Assembly: GCA_913060665.1 (NCBI GenBank)
Contig: CAJXUY010000004.1
Span: forward strand, 62,001 to 126,000
DNA: 64,000 nucleotides
From: an uncultured Oleiphilaceae bacterium
GTDB lineage: Bacteria > Pseudomonadota > Gammaproteobacteria > Pseudomonadales > Oleiphilaceae
Reading direction: 5' to 3'
Numbering within the stretch: the stretch's first letter is position 1; every line of letters begins with the position of its first letter. A program made the translations under genes and the position numbers. This document shows positions 20,341-33,689 of the stretch, one piece after another. The notes beneath the pieces are model-generated. The model saw only the letters and a list, made by a program, of their open reading frames with translations, did no database searches and had not been told where the DNA came from.

Positions 20341-23300
20341 TTACTCCGGTTGAGCTCTAGTGCTGTTAAGCAAGCTCTTTAAGCTCGCAGCCTTTGGTTT
20401 AACCAACCAAAAACGCACAATATAGTCATCAAAGTTATCAACTATATGCTGAGCCCACTCACTGCCAGTTTCAGTAACGTGTTCTTCAATTACACCACGC
20501 AAATGATTGCGGTATGGTTCCATCTGCTCGCTTGAAATACGATGAATCTCTACGAGCTCATGATTGTATTGGTCAACAAACCTGTTTTTCTCGTCAAGAA
20601 CATAAGCGAAGCCACCTGTCATTCCTGCGCCAAAGTTATACCCGGTTTCACCCAGTACAGTAATAAGACCACCCGTCATATACTCACAACAGTGGTCTCC
20701 AACACCTTCTACAACAGCATGAGCGCCTGAGTTACGCACGCCAAAGCGCTCACCTGCAGTACCTGCAGCAAAAAGCTTACCGCCGGTGGCGCCATACAAG
20801 CATGTATTACCTGCAATAGCGGTGTCCTGAGTTTTAAATATACTGCACTGTGGCGGCCGTATAACCAGCTTACCACCAGTCATACCTTTACCTACGTAAT
20901 CGTTAGCATCACCTTCAAGGAACATGTTCAAACCACCAGCATTCCACACACCAAAACTCTGACCCGCAGTACCGGTCAAGTTAAGTTTAATAGGCGCAAC
21001 ACTCATACCCTGATTACCATGAAGCTTCGCAATTTCGCCTGATAATCTTGCACCAATCGATCGATCACAGTTAGTAACAGCGTAGGTAAACTCTCCTCCC
21101 GCTTTAGTGTTAATCGCACCACTAGTTTCGGCAATCATTTTCTCGGCTAAAAGCCCTTTATCAAACGGCTCGTTTCGTTCTACCTGACAAAACTGAGGCT
21201 TATCCACAGGGACGTGATCATTAAACAATATCGGGGTCAGGTCGAGGTTTTTCTGCTTATTAGTATTGCCCGGCAATACCTCTAGCAAATCTGTACGCCC
21301 AATCAATTCTTCTAGTGATCTAACACCTAACTTCGCCATCCATTCACGAGTCTCTTCAGCAACGAATTTGAAGAAATGCATAACCATTTCGACGGTGCCA
21401 ATAAAGTGCTTATCTCGCAAACTTTCATTTTGAGTCGCCACACCTGTGGCACAGTTATTCAGGTGACATATACGAAGATACTTACAACCTAACGCCACCA
21501 TTGGCATGGTACCGAAGCCAAAGCTTTCTGCACCTAGAATGGCACCTTTAATAACATCAAGTCCAGTCTTCAAACCACCATCTGTTTGCAGGCGAACGTT
21601 ACCACGCAGGTCATTTCCTCTAAGCGCTTGTTGAGCTTCACTCAAGCCAAGCTCCCAAGGAGACCCAGCATAACGAACTGAGGTTAATGGGCTTGCCGCG
21701 GTTCCACCGTCATAACCTGAGATAGTGATTAAATCTGCATATGCTTTTGCAACACCTGCAGCAATAGTACCTACGCCTGGCTCTGACACCAACTTCACCG
21801 ATACCAACGCACTTGGATTAACCTGCTTCAAATCGAAAATTAGCTGTGCTAAATCTTCAATTGAGTAAATATCATGATGAGGAGGCGGTGAGATCAGTGT
21901 AACCCCGGGTACAGAATACCTAAGCGTTGCAATTAGCTTATTAACCTTACCACCCGGAAGCTGTCCACCCTCACCCGGCTTCGCACCTTGCGCAACTTTA
22001 ATCTGAATGACATCGGCGCTACTCAGGTAATGAGGTGTTACGCCAAAACGGCCAGATGCAACCTGTTTAATTTTAGATCGCTTACTCGTACCGTAACGAA
22101 TTGGGTCTTCACCACCTTCACCTGAATTAGAACGACCACCCAGTGTATTCATCGCAACGGCCAATGCTTCATGAGCTTCTGGTGATAACGCACCCAATGA
22201 CATCGCCGCAGAGTCGAATCGAGCTACTATTTTTTCCATGGGCTCTACATCTGACAGGTCTATCGGGGTCTGGTTATCAGTTACTTTAAACAAATCACGC
22301 AATGTAGCCACTGGTCGTTCATTTACCAGCGATGCGTATTCACGATATACACCATAGTCACCCGTTTGCACCGCTTGCTGTATAGTGCGAACCACATCTG
22401 GGTTGTATGCATGATATTCACTACCGTGAACAAACTTTAGTAGCCCACCCTGAGATATTGGTTTTCGCTTTTTCCATGCATCGTTAGCCAGCAATTGCTG
22501 CTCAATCTGAAAATCATAATAAGTAGCTCCTTGAATTCGGCTCGCGACGCCTCTGAAACAAAGGTCTACAACATCATCCGCCAATCCGACGGCTTCAAAT
22601 AACTGTGCGCCTCGATATGAGGCAATAGTCGAGATTCCCATCTTAGATAGGATTTTCATCAACCCTTTACCAATACCTTTGCGATAGTTATTCTTCGCAT
22701 CGACCGGATCAATTAGCATCTCGCCTGAACTGATCAAGTCATTAAGCACTTGATAAGCAAGGTACGGGTAAACCGCAGTAGCTCCGAAACCAAACAATAC
22801 TGCAAAGTGATGAGGATCTCTTACAAAGCCACTTTCCACGATTATATTTGAATCGCAACGAAGGCCTTTCTCCACTAATCGGTGGTGAACAGCCCCAGTT
22901 GCCATAAAGGCGTTAACCGGGAGCTTCCCTTCTGTAAGAAGCTTGTCACTTAGGATTAGAATAATGTTTCCATCGCGAACGTACTGTTCTGCTTGATCAC
23001 AAACTGACTTAATTGCTTGCTCTAACCCTTGTTCTGGGCTGTAACTAAGCTCTATCCGGGCAACATCAAAGCCAGATGCATCTTTGGAGGATAATCGTTG
23101 AAATTTAGCCGGTGACAACACAGGCGTACTAAGAATAACCCGCCTGGCATGCTCTGGTGTCTCTTCAAAAATATTCTGTTCAGCGCCAATACAGGTCTCA
23201 AGCGACATCACGATAGCTTCGCGCAATGGGTCTATCGGAGGGTTGGTTACCTGAGCAAACTTTTGTCTGAAGTAATCTGCAACCGATCTAACACGCTCAG

Positions 23301-24789
23301 ACAGCACCGCCATTGGCGTATCATCACCCATAGAACCAACGGCTTCCTGCCCATCCTCTCCTAAAGGTCGCAAGATCTGATCTCGCTCTTCAAAAGAAAC
23401 CTGGAACATTTTCATCTGAGTCTTCAGCTCATCCTGTTCCATCACGTTAAAGTCAGACGTTGTCTTACCCAATGTAGCTTCAAGGCGAGTCGCGTTATCT
23501 CTCAACCACTGTTTGTAAGGGTGCGCCGTCTTAAGAATTTGGTCTACATCATCAGTATGCAAAACCTTACCCGTATGGGTATCTACTGCGAGAATTTGCC
23601 CCGGCCCCACACGCCCTTTTGCTACTACATCTTCAGGCCTGTATCCATAGGTACCAATCTCAGACGCAAGCGTAATATATCCATTTTTGGTGATCACCCA
23701 CCTAGATGGCCGCAAACCATTACGGTCTAACAAACATACGGCATAACGCCCATCGGACATTACGACACCTGCAGGACCATCCCATGGCTCCATATGCATG
23801 GAGTTGTATTCATAGAACGAACGAAGGTCAGCATCCATCGTGTCAACATTTTGCCACGCAGGTGGAATCATCATTCTGACCGCGCGAAACAGGTCAACAC
23901 CACCGGCTAACAGTACCTCTAGCATGTTATCCATACTTGAAGAGTCTGATCCGGTTCTATTAACTAATGGCTGAAGGGATTGTAAATCAGGTAAATCATC
24001 TGACTTGAATTTTGATGCACGGGCCAACGCCCAATTTCGATTACCTTCTACGGTGTTGATTTCGCCATTGTGAGCCAACATTCTAAATGGCTGAGCCAAG
24101 GGCCAGCGAGGCATAGTATTGGTAGAGAATCGCTGGTGAAATACGCAAATAGCTGTTTCAAAAAGCTCGTCTTTCAAATCCAAGTAAAAACTTGGAAGAT
24201 CGACCGGCATCATAAGTCCTTTGTAAGACAATACCTTTTCTGACAGAGAGCAAACATAAAACTCTTTGTCATCAGCCAGCGCTATCTCTGCGCGCCGTCG
24301 AGCAAGGAATAGTTTGATTGCGAAATCTTTTTCTGAAAGGTCACCCGCGTCAACAAATACTTGTTCAATGCTCGGCAAACAATCTAATGCCATGGGCCCA
24401 AGACAAGCATTATCGGTCGGCACTGTGCGCCACCCAACCACTTTAAGACCTTCATTACAGAGGTGCTTTTCAAATAACACCTTCGATGCCTCAGCTTTAG
24501 CCGTATCTTGGTTAAGAAACGTCATACCAACGCCATAGCGCTGACCAAGGTCTGCACCAAACATGTCTTTTGCAACATGACGCAGGAATGTATCCGGTTT
24601 TTGCAGTAATAAACCACAACCGTCACCGGTTTTTCCATCAGCAGCAATTCCGCCACGATGGGTCATACAGGTCAAAGACTCAATAGCGGTCACAAGCAGG
24701 TCATGACTTGCCTGACCTTCCATATGGGCAATCAAGCCAAATCCACAGTTATCCTTGAAGTCATCAGGATGATACAAACCTGTCATCAT
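20341..24789 (-). CDS. gltB: Glutamate synthase large subunit
   Basis: 1482 residues, full length. After a short propeptide comes the N-terminal nucleophile cysteine ([11 protein letters not shown]), followed by the class II glutaminase domain, a central domain, the FMN-binding synthase barrel ([11 protein letters not shown] near 890), the 3Fe-4S site [15 protein letters not shown] (about 1108) and the C-terminal GXGXG beta-helix with repeated GG motifs. It makes two glutamates from glutamine and 2-oxoglutarate. It forms an operon with gltD. ATG codons at 24789 and 24786 are equally good starts. Confidence 0.98.
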   Translation of the reverse strand: MMTGLYHPDDFKDNCGFGLIAHMEGQASHDLLVTAIESLTCMTHRGGIAADGKTGDGCGLLLQKPDTFLRHVAKDMFGADLGQRYGVGMTFLNQDTAKAEASKVLFEKHLCNEGLKVVGWRTVPTDNACLGPMALDCLPSIEQVFVDAGDLSEKDFAIKLFLARRRAEIALADDKEFYVCSLSEKVLSYKGLMMPVDLPSFYLDLKDELFETAICVFHQRFSTNTMPRWPLAQPFRMLAHNGEINTVEGNRNWALARASKFKSDDLPDLQSLQPLVNRTGSDSSSMDNMLEVLLAGGVDLFRAVRMMIPPAWQNVDTMDADLRSFYEYNSMHMEPWDGPAGVVMSDGRYAVCLLDRNGLRPSRWVITKNGYITLASEIGTYGYRPEDVVAKGRVGPGQILAVDTHTGKVLHTDDVDQILKTAHPYKQWLRDNATRLEATLGKTTSDFNVMEQDELKTQMKMFQVSFEERDQILRPLGEDGQEAVGSMGDDTPMAVLSERVRSVADYFRQKFAQVTNPPIDPLREAIVMSLETCIGAEQNIFEETPEHARRVILSTPVLSPAKFQRLSSKDASGFDVARIELSYSPEQGLEQAIKSVCDQAEQYVRDGNIILILSDKLLTEGKLPVNAFMATGAVHHRLVEKGLRCDSNIIVESGFVRDPHHFAVLFGFGATAVYPYLAYQVLNDLISSGEMLIDPVDAKNNYRKGIGKGLMKILSKMGISTIASYRGAQLFEAVGLADDVVDLCFRGVASRIQGATYYDFQIEQQLLANDAWKKRKPISQGGLLKFVHGSEYHAYNPDVVRTIQQAVQTGDYGVYREYASLVNERPVATLRDLFKVTDNQTPIDLSDVEPMEKIVARFDSAAMSLGALSPEAHEALAVAMNTLGGRSNSGEGGEDPIRYGTSKRSKIKQVASGRFGVTPHYLSSADVIQIKVAQGAKPGEGGQLPGGKVNKLIATLRYSVPGVTLISPPPHHDIYSIEDLAQLIFDLKQVNPSALVSVKLVSEPGVGTIAAGVAKAYADLITISGYDGGTAASPLTSVRYAGSPWELGLSEAQQALRGNDLRGNVRLQTDGGLKTGLDVIKGAILGAESFGFGTMPMVALGCKYLRICHLNNCATGVATQNESLRDKHFIGTVEMVMHFFKFVAEETREWMAKLGVRSLEELIGRTDLLEVLPGNTNKQKNLDLTPILFNDHVPVDKPQFCQVERNEPFDKGLLAEKMIAETSGAINTKAGGEFTYAVTNCDRSIGARLSGEIAKLHGNQGMSVAPIKLNLTGTAGQSFGVWNAGGLNMFLEGDANDYVGKGMTGGKLVIRPPQCSIFKTQDTAIAGNTCLYGATGGKLFAAGTAGERFGVRNSGAHAVVEGVGDHCCEYMTGGLITVLGETGYNFGAGMTGGFAYVLDEKNRFVDQYNHELVEIHRISSEQMEPYRNHLRGVIEEHVTETGSEWAQHIVDNFDDYIVRFWLVKPKAASLKSLLNSTRAQPE

Positions 24790-25043
24790 ATTTCACACTC
24801 TCGCGTTTATTCTTTACTAATCAAAAGCTTATAAAAACCTTATTCAAAACAAGCTTAAGATCCTCAAAATTTGGGGTGGCTATTTTACATGTCTACTGGT
24901 GGGCATACAAATTTATCGAAATCATATATCCGACACTTTAAACTACAATTCAAACTATTTCTAATTAATTCAACAAGTAAGATAATGTACAGGTAATTAC
25001 GCTATGACTCAATCAAAGTCATCAACAGAGACAATTAACTAAA

Positions 25044-26696
25044 TCACAGCCCTTTAAGGCTTCTAATCCAAGGCTTTTGCTTCTTAACAGAAGTCGGCAG
25101 TTTATCCAACACTGTTCTGGCAGCAGTTTTATTGGGGTAGACCCCAAAAATCACCACAAACCAAGGCTTTTCTTTATAACGTGACTCAATATAGAGTAAC
25201 TCTTTTGAAGAACTTTCGCCTTCTATATATTTGATAGCGGTTTGTTCGTTTCGACTGCCCAGCACCTGAATGGTGTAGCTACCCTTCTGTTGAGACGACA
25301 TCCACTTATCACCTCTAAAGCGAGAATGCCTAACCACAACATTATCTTCGCGCGGCAGAGTTATCGCTTCCTCGTCAGTATTAGCCGCTGTTTTTTCCGC
25401 TAACGTCTTTTCATCCTCATTTAATCCAGCCGTTAACCGCGCATCAACACCCGATAGGTCAACAACATCATTGCTGATATCTGCAGTCGGCAGTATCACA
25501 CCATCCGGTGAGTACACAACCTCACCAGCGACATTTACCACTGGCGAACTAACCGCTAAGGGCTTGTTCTCCGACTCTCCACTAGGAACAACCATGACGA
25601 CCTCAATATCAGGTAACGCACTCACCTTCATCTCGGCCTGCTGGATTTTATCTAACAACACTTCCCTGCTTTGAGCCAGGGCAGCACCTTTAGCATGATC
25701 CACCAACATCTCACTGGAAACTCCAGTAACATTAGGATTGAGTCCAGTATGAGACTCATGCTCTTCGACCTTGCTCGCCTGACCAGCAGAAGGCGCAAAA
25801 AAGAAATTATATTGATAACCAATCACGGCAAACGATACAAGCAGGGACACCACAACACCCACTAATAGCCCGCTAAGGCCTTTTTGCCTAGGCGCTCGAG
25901 AGCTGGCAGCTTCAAAGGAGTCAAGCAACACCCCCGATGCAATTCTATTAATTCTTCCAGGACACCCTTTACCTAATTCATATAGCGCTTTCTTCTGAGC
26001 ATCCGAAAATACCGGCTCGACCTTAGACCCTGCCCTTATAAGCCTTAGCCCCACATAGGTTTCCGCATCCTCTTGAGAGAATGGTTTTAAATGAATTTGA
26101 TGAATCCAGCTACAGGTGGCAGGGTCAACCCCCTCACTCGTGATGGACTGCAATATCTCTTGTCGCCCGGACACAAGTAGGCAGATGCCAGAATCACCAC
26201 CAAGCCCTCTGAAAGTCGACAGCAGCACCTTAAAGCTATCAGCATTGGTTTTATGTGCATCATCAACTACTAATAATAACCGCTCGCCTGACGCGGCGCT
26301 GTGTTCGCAAGCGTCAAGAACGCGTTCCATCGTTCTCGTAACTGGTTCCCCTTCAACCCATTGCAAGTCAAGCCGTTTACACAATTCAAATTCTAGTTTT
26401 CGAGGACTGGGAATCAACGATGGTTTAAGGTTGATTATTCGAATACTGTCTACAATATGCTTACCAAGCTCAGCAATTAACGTAGTCTTTCCACTTCCCG
26501 AACCTCCTGTCAGCAATAGTACCATATCACCATAACTAACAAGATGCCTTAATGTTTCCAGATTATGCTGCCTTTGAGCACCCTGAAAGAACAACTGTGT
26601 TGCCTCACCAAAAGGCTCAGTTTGGAGTTGGTACTTATTCCTTAACTGATCATTCAACGATAACGTCTGATCATGTTCCATTGCGGCAGCATTCAT
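25044..26696 (-). CDS. damX: DamX-like AAA ATPase with SPOR domain
   Basis: 550 residues with four parts: an ExeA-like AAA domain (Walker A GGSGSGKTT about 65, Walker B LLLVVDDAHK about 147), one membrane helix (LLVGVVVSLLVSFAVIGY, about 281-298), a long low-complexity periplasmic linker, and a C-terminal SPOR domain (SYTIQVLGSRNEQTA onward) that binds denuded peptidoglycan at the septum. It directly follows aroB, as damX does in enterobacteria and the PA5037-type gene in Pseudomonas. A role in cell division is by family. Confidence 0.92.
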   Translation of the reverse strand: MNAAAMEHDQTLSLNDQLRNKYQLQTEPFGEATQLFFQGAQRQHNLETLRHLVSYGDMVLLLTGGSGSGKTTLIAELGKHIVDSIRIINLKPSLIPSPRKLEFELCKRLDLQWVEGEPVTRTMERVLDACEHSAASGERLLLVVDDAHKTNADSFKVLLSTFRGLGGDSGICLLVSGRQEILQSITSEGVDPATCSWIHQIHLKPFSQEDAETYVGLRLIRAGSKVEPVFSDAQKKALYELGKGCPGRINRIASGVLLDSFEAASSRAPRQKGLSGLLVGVVVSLLVSFAVIGYQYNFFFAPSAGQASKVEEHESHTGLNPNVTGVSSEMLVDHAKGAALAQSREVLLDKIQQAEMKVSALPDIEVVMVVPSGESENKPLAVSSPVVNVAGEVVYSPDGVILPTADISNDVVDLSGVDARLTAGLNEDEKTLAEKTAANTDEEAITLPREDNVVVRHSRFRGDKWMSSQQKGSYTIQVLGSRNEQTAIKYIEGESSSKELLYIESRYKEKPWFVVIFGVYPNKTAARTVLDKLPTSVKKQKPWIRSLKGL

Positions 26697-26722
26697 ATTA
26701 TTTCAAGATTCCAAAAAACTCT

Positions 26723-27814
26723 TTATAACCTTTGTAATTGCGGCTTGGACGACAATGTCGCCTCAAAATTCGAAGATTCAAATGCCTCGGTGACAAACGC
26801 TTCACCTATTTTACTCATCAGCACCAGACGCAAGGTCCCGTCTATCACTTTCTTATCCACCGACATCAATGATTTGAAACGCTCTACACCTATTTCTTCT
26901 GGTGCAGCCACAGGTAGCGCTGATCTTTGCAATAACTTAATAACGCGACTAACATCATCAGTGTTGAGCCAGCCTTGCCGACAAGACAAATCTGCCGCCA
27001 TAACCATCCCCGCGGCAACCGCCTCCCCGTGCAACCATTCACCATACCCCATATGGGTTTCAATCGCATGCCCAAAAGTATGCCCTAGATTCAAAATCGC
27101 TCGAACTCCACCCTCTCGCTCATCCTCGCTGACCACCAGCGCTTTACACTGACAGGAGATTTCTATCGCGTAGGCAACGGCCGCGGGGTCCAACGCCATC
27201 AGATTTTCTATATTTAATTCAAGCCATTCAAAAAAGCGCGCATCTCGAATCAAACCATACTTGATGACTTCCGCTATACCTGCAGCAACCTCCCGCTTAG
27301 GAAGCGTGTTCAAAGTATCGGTATCGATAATAACGACATTAGGCTGGTGAAAAGCGCCTATCATATTTTTACCTAACGGATGGTTAACGCCTGTTTTTCC
27401 ACCAACCGATGAGTCAACCTGAGATAACAAAGTGGTGGGTATTTGAATAAACGCCACTCCACGCTGATAACAGGCCGCCGCAAAACCCGTCATATCGCCT
27501 ATCACACCACCACCCAAGGCTACCAATGTAGTCTTACGACTATGGCGTTGCTCTAGCAACTGATCAAACACAATATTCAACGTATCGAGATTTTTATACT
27601 GCTCACCATCGGGCAACACCGTAACCGACACATCAAAGTTTGAAAACAACGCCTTGGTTCGCTCAAGATAGAGCGGTGCAACCGTCTCGTTTGTAACAAT
27701 CATCACCTGACGACCTGAAACATGAGACGCGACCAACTCCGCACGGTTAAGTAAACCCTGACCAATATAAATGGAGTAACTTCTTTCGCCAAGCTCTACT
27801 GTTAACTGCTTCAT
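26723..27814 (-). CDS. aroB: 3-dehydroquinate synthase
   Basis: 363 residues, normal length. The NAD-binding region with [10 protein letters not shown] and [20 protein letters not shown] (about 100-119), the metal ligands in GIAEVIKYG (Glu), GHTFGHAIE and [12 protein letters not shown], are all present. It performs the second shikimate step in the cytoplasm. It is downstream of aroK by 80 bp and 26 bp before damX, so one operon is likely. Confidence 0.97.
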   Translation of the reverse strand: MKQLTVELGERSYSIYIGQGLLNRAELVASHVSGRQVMIVTNETVAPLYLERTKALFSNFDVSVTVLPDGEQYKNLDTLNIVFDQLLEQRHSRKTTLVALGGGVIGDMTGFAAACYQRGVAFIQIPTTLLSQVDSSVGGKTGVNHPLGKNMIGAFHQPNVVIIDTDTLNTLPKREVAAGIAEVIKYGLIRDARFFEWLELNIENLMALDPAAVAYAIEISCQCKALVVSEDEREGGVRAILNLGHTFGHAIETHMGYGEWLHGEAVAAGMVMAADLSCRQGWLNTDDVSRVIKLLQRSALPVAAPEEIGVERFKSLMSVDKKVIDGTLRLVLMSKIGEAFVTEAFESSNFEATLSSKPQLQRL

Positions 27815-27894
27815 TTTTAACTCTACAACCTATTTCTTTAATATATTATATGGCTACCACGGCCAAATTAAAAAATGCCCTATCTAGCAGAATA

Positions 27895-28431
27895 TCAGTG
27901 GGGGACTACTATTTGATCTAGAATCTGCTTGACCACCGCTTTGGGGTTCTTTTTGTCCGTCATAATAACCGCATCGGCAATTTCAGAGTACAAGGGATCC
28001 CTAATCTTGAAAATATCCGTCAACACTTTTAAGGGTTCGTCATTCTGTAGCAATGGGCGATTTCGATCTCTTCTGGTGCGTTCAAACTGCTGCTCTACTG
28101 ATGTTTTTAGGTAAACAACCTGAGCACCTTCTTTTAAGTGGGCTCTATTTTGTCCATTCAAAACGGCACCACCACCTGTCGCCAACACAATGCCATTGGT
28201 TTGGCTTAGGTCACGAATAACACCGCATTCACGTTCACGGAAGCCCGCCTCACCTTCAACATCGAATATCCACGGAATATCAGCCCCACAGCGAGCCTCT
28301 ATTTCACTATCAGAATCACAAAAGGAAAACCCCAGCTCTCGGGATAACAGCCGACCAATTGTTGTTTTACCAGCGCCCATAGGACCCACTAACACAACCC
28401 TTTTTGCGCTATGTTTTAATAAACCAGCCAT
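27895..28431 (-). CDS. aroK: Shikimate kinase
   Basis: 178 residues. Walker [12 protein letters not shown] (about 16-26), the shikimate-binding DSDSEIE and GFRERE motifs, the GGGAV motif (about 79) and the lid region [11 protein letters not shown] are present. It phosphorylates shikimate with ATP. It lies between the pil operon terminator and aroB, the usual arrangement. Confidence 0.97.
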   Translation of the reverse strand: MAGLLKHSAKRVVLVGPMGAGKTTIGRLLSRELGFSFCDSDSEIEARCGADIPWIFDVEGEAGFRERECGVIRDLSQTNGIVLATGGGAVLNGQNRAHLKEGAQVVYLKTSVEQQFERTRRDRNRPLLQNDEPLKVLTDIFKIRDPLYSEIADAVIMTDKKNPKAVVKQILDQIVVPH

Positions 28432-28558
28432 GAGAACCTACAAAAGCATAAATGAAAGACCTGTATATCAAGGTATACAGCTAAGAGGAATAACGCCTCT
28501 ATTTTAGAGTATTTTTGAAGAATACCATAAGGCATTCCTTTCAGAACACCCTAGATAC

Positions 28559-28590
28559 AAAAAAGCCATCACTCTTCAGTGATGGCTTTT
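28559..28590 (-). terminator. Terminator of the pilMNOPQ operon
   Basis: A perfect 13-bp stem (AAAAGCCATCACT / AGTGATGGCTTTT) with a CTTC loop, 21 bp after pilQ; on the minus strand it ends in a T-run. Confidence 0.92.
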
Positions 28591-28610
28591 AAGGTTAGCT
28601 TTGTTGCTGC

Positions 28611-30716
28611 TTACTGATCAACCAAGCCACGCTTTAACAATTTGGGCGTTATGAAGATCAGTAACTCTGCTCGCTCATCCACTTTTTCTGTTCTTTTGAA
28701 AAGAGCGCCTAAATAAGGTATGTCACCTAAGTAGGGAGTCTGTGTGACCGTTATACTCTCTTCGGTTTGGAAAATACCACCAAGAACAACCGTCTCACCG
28801 TTACCCACCAATACCTGCGTCACAATTTCATTGGTCTCTATACTTGGAATACCGTTTGTCACCTCGCCTCGATTATCCTGGTTAATTTTAAGGTCCATAA
28901 TCACCTTACCGTCAGGCGTAATTTGTGGAGTAACCTCTAGGCTTAATACCGCCTCCTTAAATGATACAGAGGTCGCGCCACTTGAAGATGCCTCTTGATA
29001 AGGAATCTCTTCACCCGATTTAATAGTAGCGGTTTGGCGATCAGCCGTTACAACCTTTGGTTGAGCAACAATCTCACCACGACCATCAGACTCAAGCGCC
29101 GACAATTCCATCTGTAGCAACACATGATCATTACTAAAGCCTAGCGCAAATGATGATGCTCCAGCCTTTGTAACACCCAAGTCAACAACGTTTGCACCAG
29201 GAAATGTAATGGTTTGTCCTTGCGATACCTGGGATGTCGTTTCATAGCTACCACCACCGAACGCCTGATGATTACCACCAGTATCCTGAACAGCACCACC
29301 CCACTGAACACCCAGATCACTCGCAATATTAGTTCTAGCCTTAACAATTCGAGCTTCAATAAGCACCTGACGAACTGGAATATCCCAAGTCGCAATTAAA
29401 CGTCGGATTTGCTCTTGTTTGTCTGCGGTTTCTCGCACACTAATCGTATTCGTACGTTCATCAGAAGAGATAAACCCTCGACCGGAAATTAACTCTTTAT
29501 CTGACTGCAGTAACGCTACGATATCCTCCGCCTTAGCGTAATTGATTTGCACCACCTCAAGTCTAACAGGTGCCAATGCAGCAACCTGCTTATTGGTCTC
29601 AAGCTCCAATTTCTCTCGTGCCGCAATTTCATCTGCTGGCGCCACTAACAACACATTACCAATCTTACGCTTATCGAGACCTTTCGTTTTAAGAACTAAC
29701 TCGAGTGCTTGATCCCAAGGAACATTTTGTAGTCTTAACGTAATTCTTCCACCAACCGTATCACTAGCAACCAGGTTAAGCCCCGTAAAATCAGCAATTA
29801 ACTGCAACACCGACCGAACTTCAATATCCTGAAAGTTAAGTGAGAGTTTCTCTCCAGTATAAGGAAATTTGTCTTTTTTACGCTGATCAACTTCCTCACG
29901 CGTCAACTCTTCGACACTTATTGTAAATTTGTTATCTGCCTGGTATGCAAGGTAATCATAATTACCTTCAGATTTGATCGTTATTTCAGCACCATCATCG
30001 CCAAGTTTCGCATCAATTCTTTTAACCGGCGTTGCAAAATCAGCAACATCTAAACGCCGCTGTAGCGCCTCAGGTAGGTCGACCTCAGGCAAAACTAACT
30101 TAATAAGTCCACCCTCTTCAGACATATCAACATTAACTTTAGAAGATGACAACGTTAATACAATCTGGCCATCGCCCTTCTCGCCCCGTCTAAAGTCAAC
30201 ATCTGTAACCGCTGCGCTTGCTGATGAGCTTGCCACTGCAGAGCTACCAGAAGATTTAGTCGCCGAAGATGCCTTTGGCGCATCACCTGAGCCAATCATC
30301 AGGATGATATTATTTCCATCTACTGTCGATGCATAAGGAACGAGCTCTACAAGATTTACGATCAGGCGAGTTCTGTCTTTCGCTCCAATAACCGTTATCC
30401 CCTGTGCATTACCTACACCCAAGCTGTGATATTTTGCACTTAAAGCGTTAGTTACGCCCGATAAATCCAACGCAATTCGGGCTGGCTTTTCAATGGTATA
30501 GCCCTTTGGCTCTGGCGGCGCACCATCAAAAGCCAATGTAACCTCGGTTCTGTCCCCTGCCAGAGAAGCAAAACTGATATCTTTCAATACAACAGCATTA
30601 GCCTGAATTGAAAAGAGTGAAAAACAGAGTGTACCTACCAGCATTAACGCCCGATAATACATATTATTCTTAGACCTCAATTGTTTATTATCGCATTCAG
30701 CATATAAAATATTCAT
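28611..30716 (-). CDS. pilQ: Type IV pilus secretin PilQ
   Basis: About 700 residues: a signal peptide (YYRALMLVGTLCFSLFSIQANA), two AMIN domains that bind peptidoglycan, secretin N-domains (SLNFQDIEVRSVLQLIADFTGLN, about 300), and the C-terminal secretin pore with VPYLGDIPYLGALF-type ending. The ATG at 30716 is chosen for the strong GGAAGGGGG just upstream; an ATG at 30662 nearer the signal peptide is an alternative. It forms the outer-membrane pore for the pilus and is last in the operon. Confidence 0.95.
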   Translation of the reverse strand: MNILYAECDNKQLRSKNNMYYRALMLVGTLCFSLFSIQANAVVLKDISFASLAGDRTEVTLAFDGAPPEPKGYTIEKPARIALDLSGVTNALSAKYHSLGVGNAQGITVIGAKDRTRLIVNLVELVPYASTVDGNNIILMIGSGDAPKASSATKSSGSSAVASSSASAAVTDVDFRRGEKGDGQIVLTLSSSKVNVDMSEEGGLIKLVLPEVDLPEALQRRLDVADFATPVKRIDAKLGDDGAEITIKSEGNYDYLAYQADNKFTISVEELTREEVDQRKKDKFPYTGEKLSLNFQDIEVRSVLQLIADFTGLNLVASDTVGGRITLRLQNVPWDQALELVLKTKGLDKRKIGNVLLVAPADEIAAREKLELETNKQVAALAPVRLEVVQINYAKAEDIVALLQSDKELISGRGFISSDERTNTISVRETADKQEQIRRLIATWDIPVRQVLIEARIVKARTNIASDLGVQWGGAVQDTGGNHQAFGGGSYETTSQVSQGQTITFPGANVVDLGVTKAGASSFALGFSNDHVLLQMELSALESDGRGEIVAQPKVVTADRQTATIKSGEEIPYQEASSSGATSVSFKEAVLSLEVTPQITPDGKVIMDLKINQDNRGEVTNGIPSIETNEIVTQVLVGNGETVVLGGIFQTEESITVTQTPYLGDIPYLGALFKRTEKVDERAELLIFITPKLLKRGLVDQ

Positions 30717-30731
30717 GTTACCCCCTTCCAA

Positions 30732-31271
30732 TTACTGATCATCCAGAGAGATAGAACGGGGTCTTTCCAACCAGCCGCCACGACCATTTGGTACAATTTC
30801 TATCAATTCAAGCTGACTCTCTTCTATGACGACAATGCGTCCATGGTTTTTTCCTAAAAACTGGCCTTTCTTAACCCTATGAATACCGCTCTCATTATCA
30901 CTAATAAGGGCCCATAAGGTGTTCGCCTCTTGCATCTGAAGGGTTCCGACCATCTTCAAAGAGCCTAACCCGAAGGTTTCAAGAAGTTCTTTTGGTCTAT
31001 CAAAGTCAGGCTTAACATTGCTCTCAGGTTTTTCGTCTGCGATAGAACTCAACACCACATCGACTGGCCGTGAGAATGGATCTCGGCGATTCGCGGCACT
31101 ATAGGTAAACGATTGATAGGCTTTAAATTCAGGTAGCGGCTCAACCTTCCCTCGAGGCTTGGCTTTAGTTTCATCCATAAACTGGTCGATATCTGCAAAA
31201 CCATCACTACCACTGCAGCCTGATAAAACAAGAGACACACTTAATATTGTTAGCAGGTTTCTAATACTCAC
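30732..31271 (-). CDS. pilP: Type IV pilus inner-membrane lipoprotein PilP
   Basis: 179 residues with a lipoprotein signal (LLTILSVSLVLSGC, lipobox cysteine about 19), a proline-rich linker and the conserved RRDPFSRP motif before the C-terminal beta domain that docks to PilQ. It overlaps pilO by ATGA. Confidence 0.95.
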   Translation of the reverse strand: MSIRNLLTILSVSLVLSGCSGSDGFADIDQFMDETKAKPRGKVEPLPEFKAYQSFTYSAANRRDPFSRPVDVVLSSIADEKPESNVKPDFDRPKELLETFGLGSLKMVGTLQMQEANTLWALISDNESGIHRVKKGQFLGKNHGRIVVIEESQLELIEIVPNGRGGWLERPRSISLDDQ

Positions 31272-31888
31272 TTTCCTCTCCTCCCTGCTTTATACCGGTA
31301 GGTTTTCGCTTCTATCCCCATCGACATTATTCCTTCGCCATTTTTTTGAGGAGAAATAGAGAAGTCATGGAGCGTTACAATTCGGGGCAAACTAGCAACA
31401 CCACTCACAAAAGAGGCGATATCATGATAGGTACCTTTAACTGAAATCTGGATTGGAAGCTCAATATAGAATTCTTTTTTGGTTTCAGGCTTCAATTTAA
31501 TTTCTTTAAACTCAAGTCCACTACCTAGACCGGTATTAGTAATATCCTCTAATAAACCAGGCACCTCAGTGTCAGTTGGCAGCTGTTTGAGTAGCGCACC
31601 AAAAGACTCTTCCATCTCTAGCATTTGCAACTTATAGGCTGCCAAGTTGGCCACCTTATAGGCTTTAGTTTCAAACTGTTGTTTGAGCTCAGTTTCTTTG
31701 CTTTTGACCTGATCCAACTGAGCTATTTGGTCTTGAATTAGAAACCAGTACCCACCTCCGACGACTAGCACTACCACAATAATACTAACGATTGCTTTTA
31801 TCGGTGCAGGCCATGAACCTGCATTATTGAAGTCGAGGTCGTTGACGTCGAAGTTCTTCAGGCTTTCAAGTGATTCTGCAAAACTCAC
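31268..31888 (-). CDS. pilO: Type IV pilus alignment protein PilO
   Basis: 206 residues: short cytoplasmic part, one membrane helix (AIVSIIVVVLVVGGGYWFLI, about 31-50), a coiled coil and a ferredoxin-like periplasmic fold ending in SISPQKNGEGIMSMGIEAKTYRY. It pairs with PilN. Start and stop both overlap neighbours by four bases. Confidence 0.95.
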   Translation of the reverse strand: MSFAESLESLKNFDVNDLDFNNAGSWPAPIKAIVSIIVVVLVVGGGYWFLIQDQIAQLDQVKSKETELKQQFETKAYKVANLAAYKLQMLEMEESFGALLKQLPTDTEVPGLLEDITNTGLGSGLEFKEIKLKPETKKEFYIELPIQISVKGTYHDIASFVSGVASLPRIVTLHDFSISPQKNGEGIMSMGIEAKTYRYKAGRRGK

Positions 31889-32447
31889 TTCGCATTCTCC
31901 TTATCATCTTCCGGAGTCTTTTGAACCACAGTCATATTAAACTGACTTGCAGGCTCTCCTTTTTCAACCGCTTTTACAGCCGTTAAATTGGGCTCACCAA
32001 ACCAATCAGATGCTTCAAAATTCCGCATCAGCCCGGCTATTCGATTATTCGACTCAGCCAAACCAACAATACTCAATCGATCACCTTTTTTACTGATGCT
32101 ATTGTAATAAAGGCCATCCGGAAGCGTTCTAACCAGCTCATCAAATACTCTAACAATGACAGGACGCGTTCCTTGTAAATTCTGTATCACCTTCATTCTG
32201 GCTAACAATTCTTTCTTCTTTTTCTTTAGCCCTTCAATCTCTTTTATCTTCTTATCCAGAGCAACCATCGAAGTCTGAAGGTAATTATTTCGGGACTGCT
32301 GATATTCAATCTCAGAAGTCATATGTCCTTGCCATAAAAAAACAACACCAACGGCGATAATCAACACGCCAACCAGCATGGCAATAAACTGCTTCTGCCG
32401 TTCAACTCGTAGTTCCTCTCGCCAAGGCCTGAGGTTAATCTTTGCCA

Positions 32448-32448
<1 letters not shown>
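31885..32448 (-). CDS. pilN: Type IV pilus assembly protein PilN
   Basis: 187 residues. The N-terminus INLRPWREE is the conserved cytoplasmic tail (INLLPWR) that binds PilM, followed by one membrane helix (FIAMLVGVLIIAVGVVFLW) and a coiled coil. It overlaps pilM by one base. Confidence 0.95.
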
Positions 32449-33521
<1,073 letters not shown>

Positions 33522-33689
33522 CTATAAGTTCTAAACAGTTATATTTATTTATTAGCGCAACACATGAAGAGCTGCTGCAGACTTAAACAATTCTTAACTA
33601 ATACCGTTAATAAAAAACACGTATAATAAAACCAATTTAAAGCAATTTCTTAAATAATAGACATATATTCATCACTTGTCAGGAAAAAC

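Noticed and set aside
26116-27152. Plus-strand open frames of 139 and 159 codons
   Set aside because: Antisense to damX and aroB; low-complexity Ser/Thr-rich composition typical of shadows.
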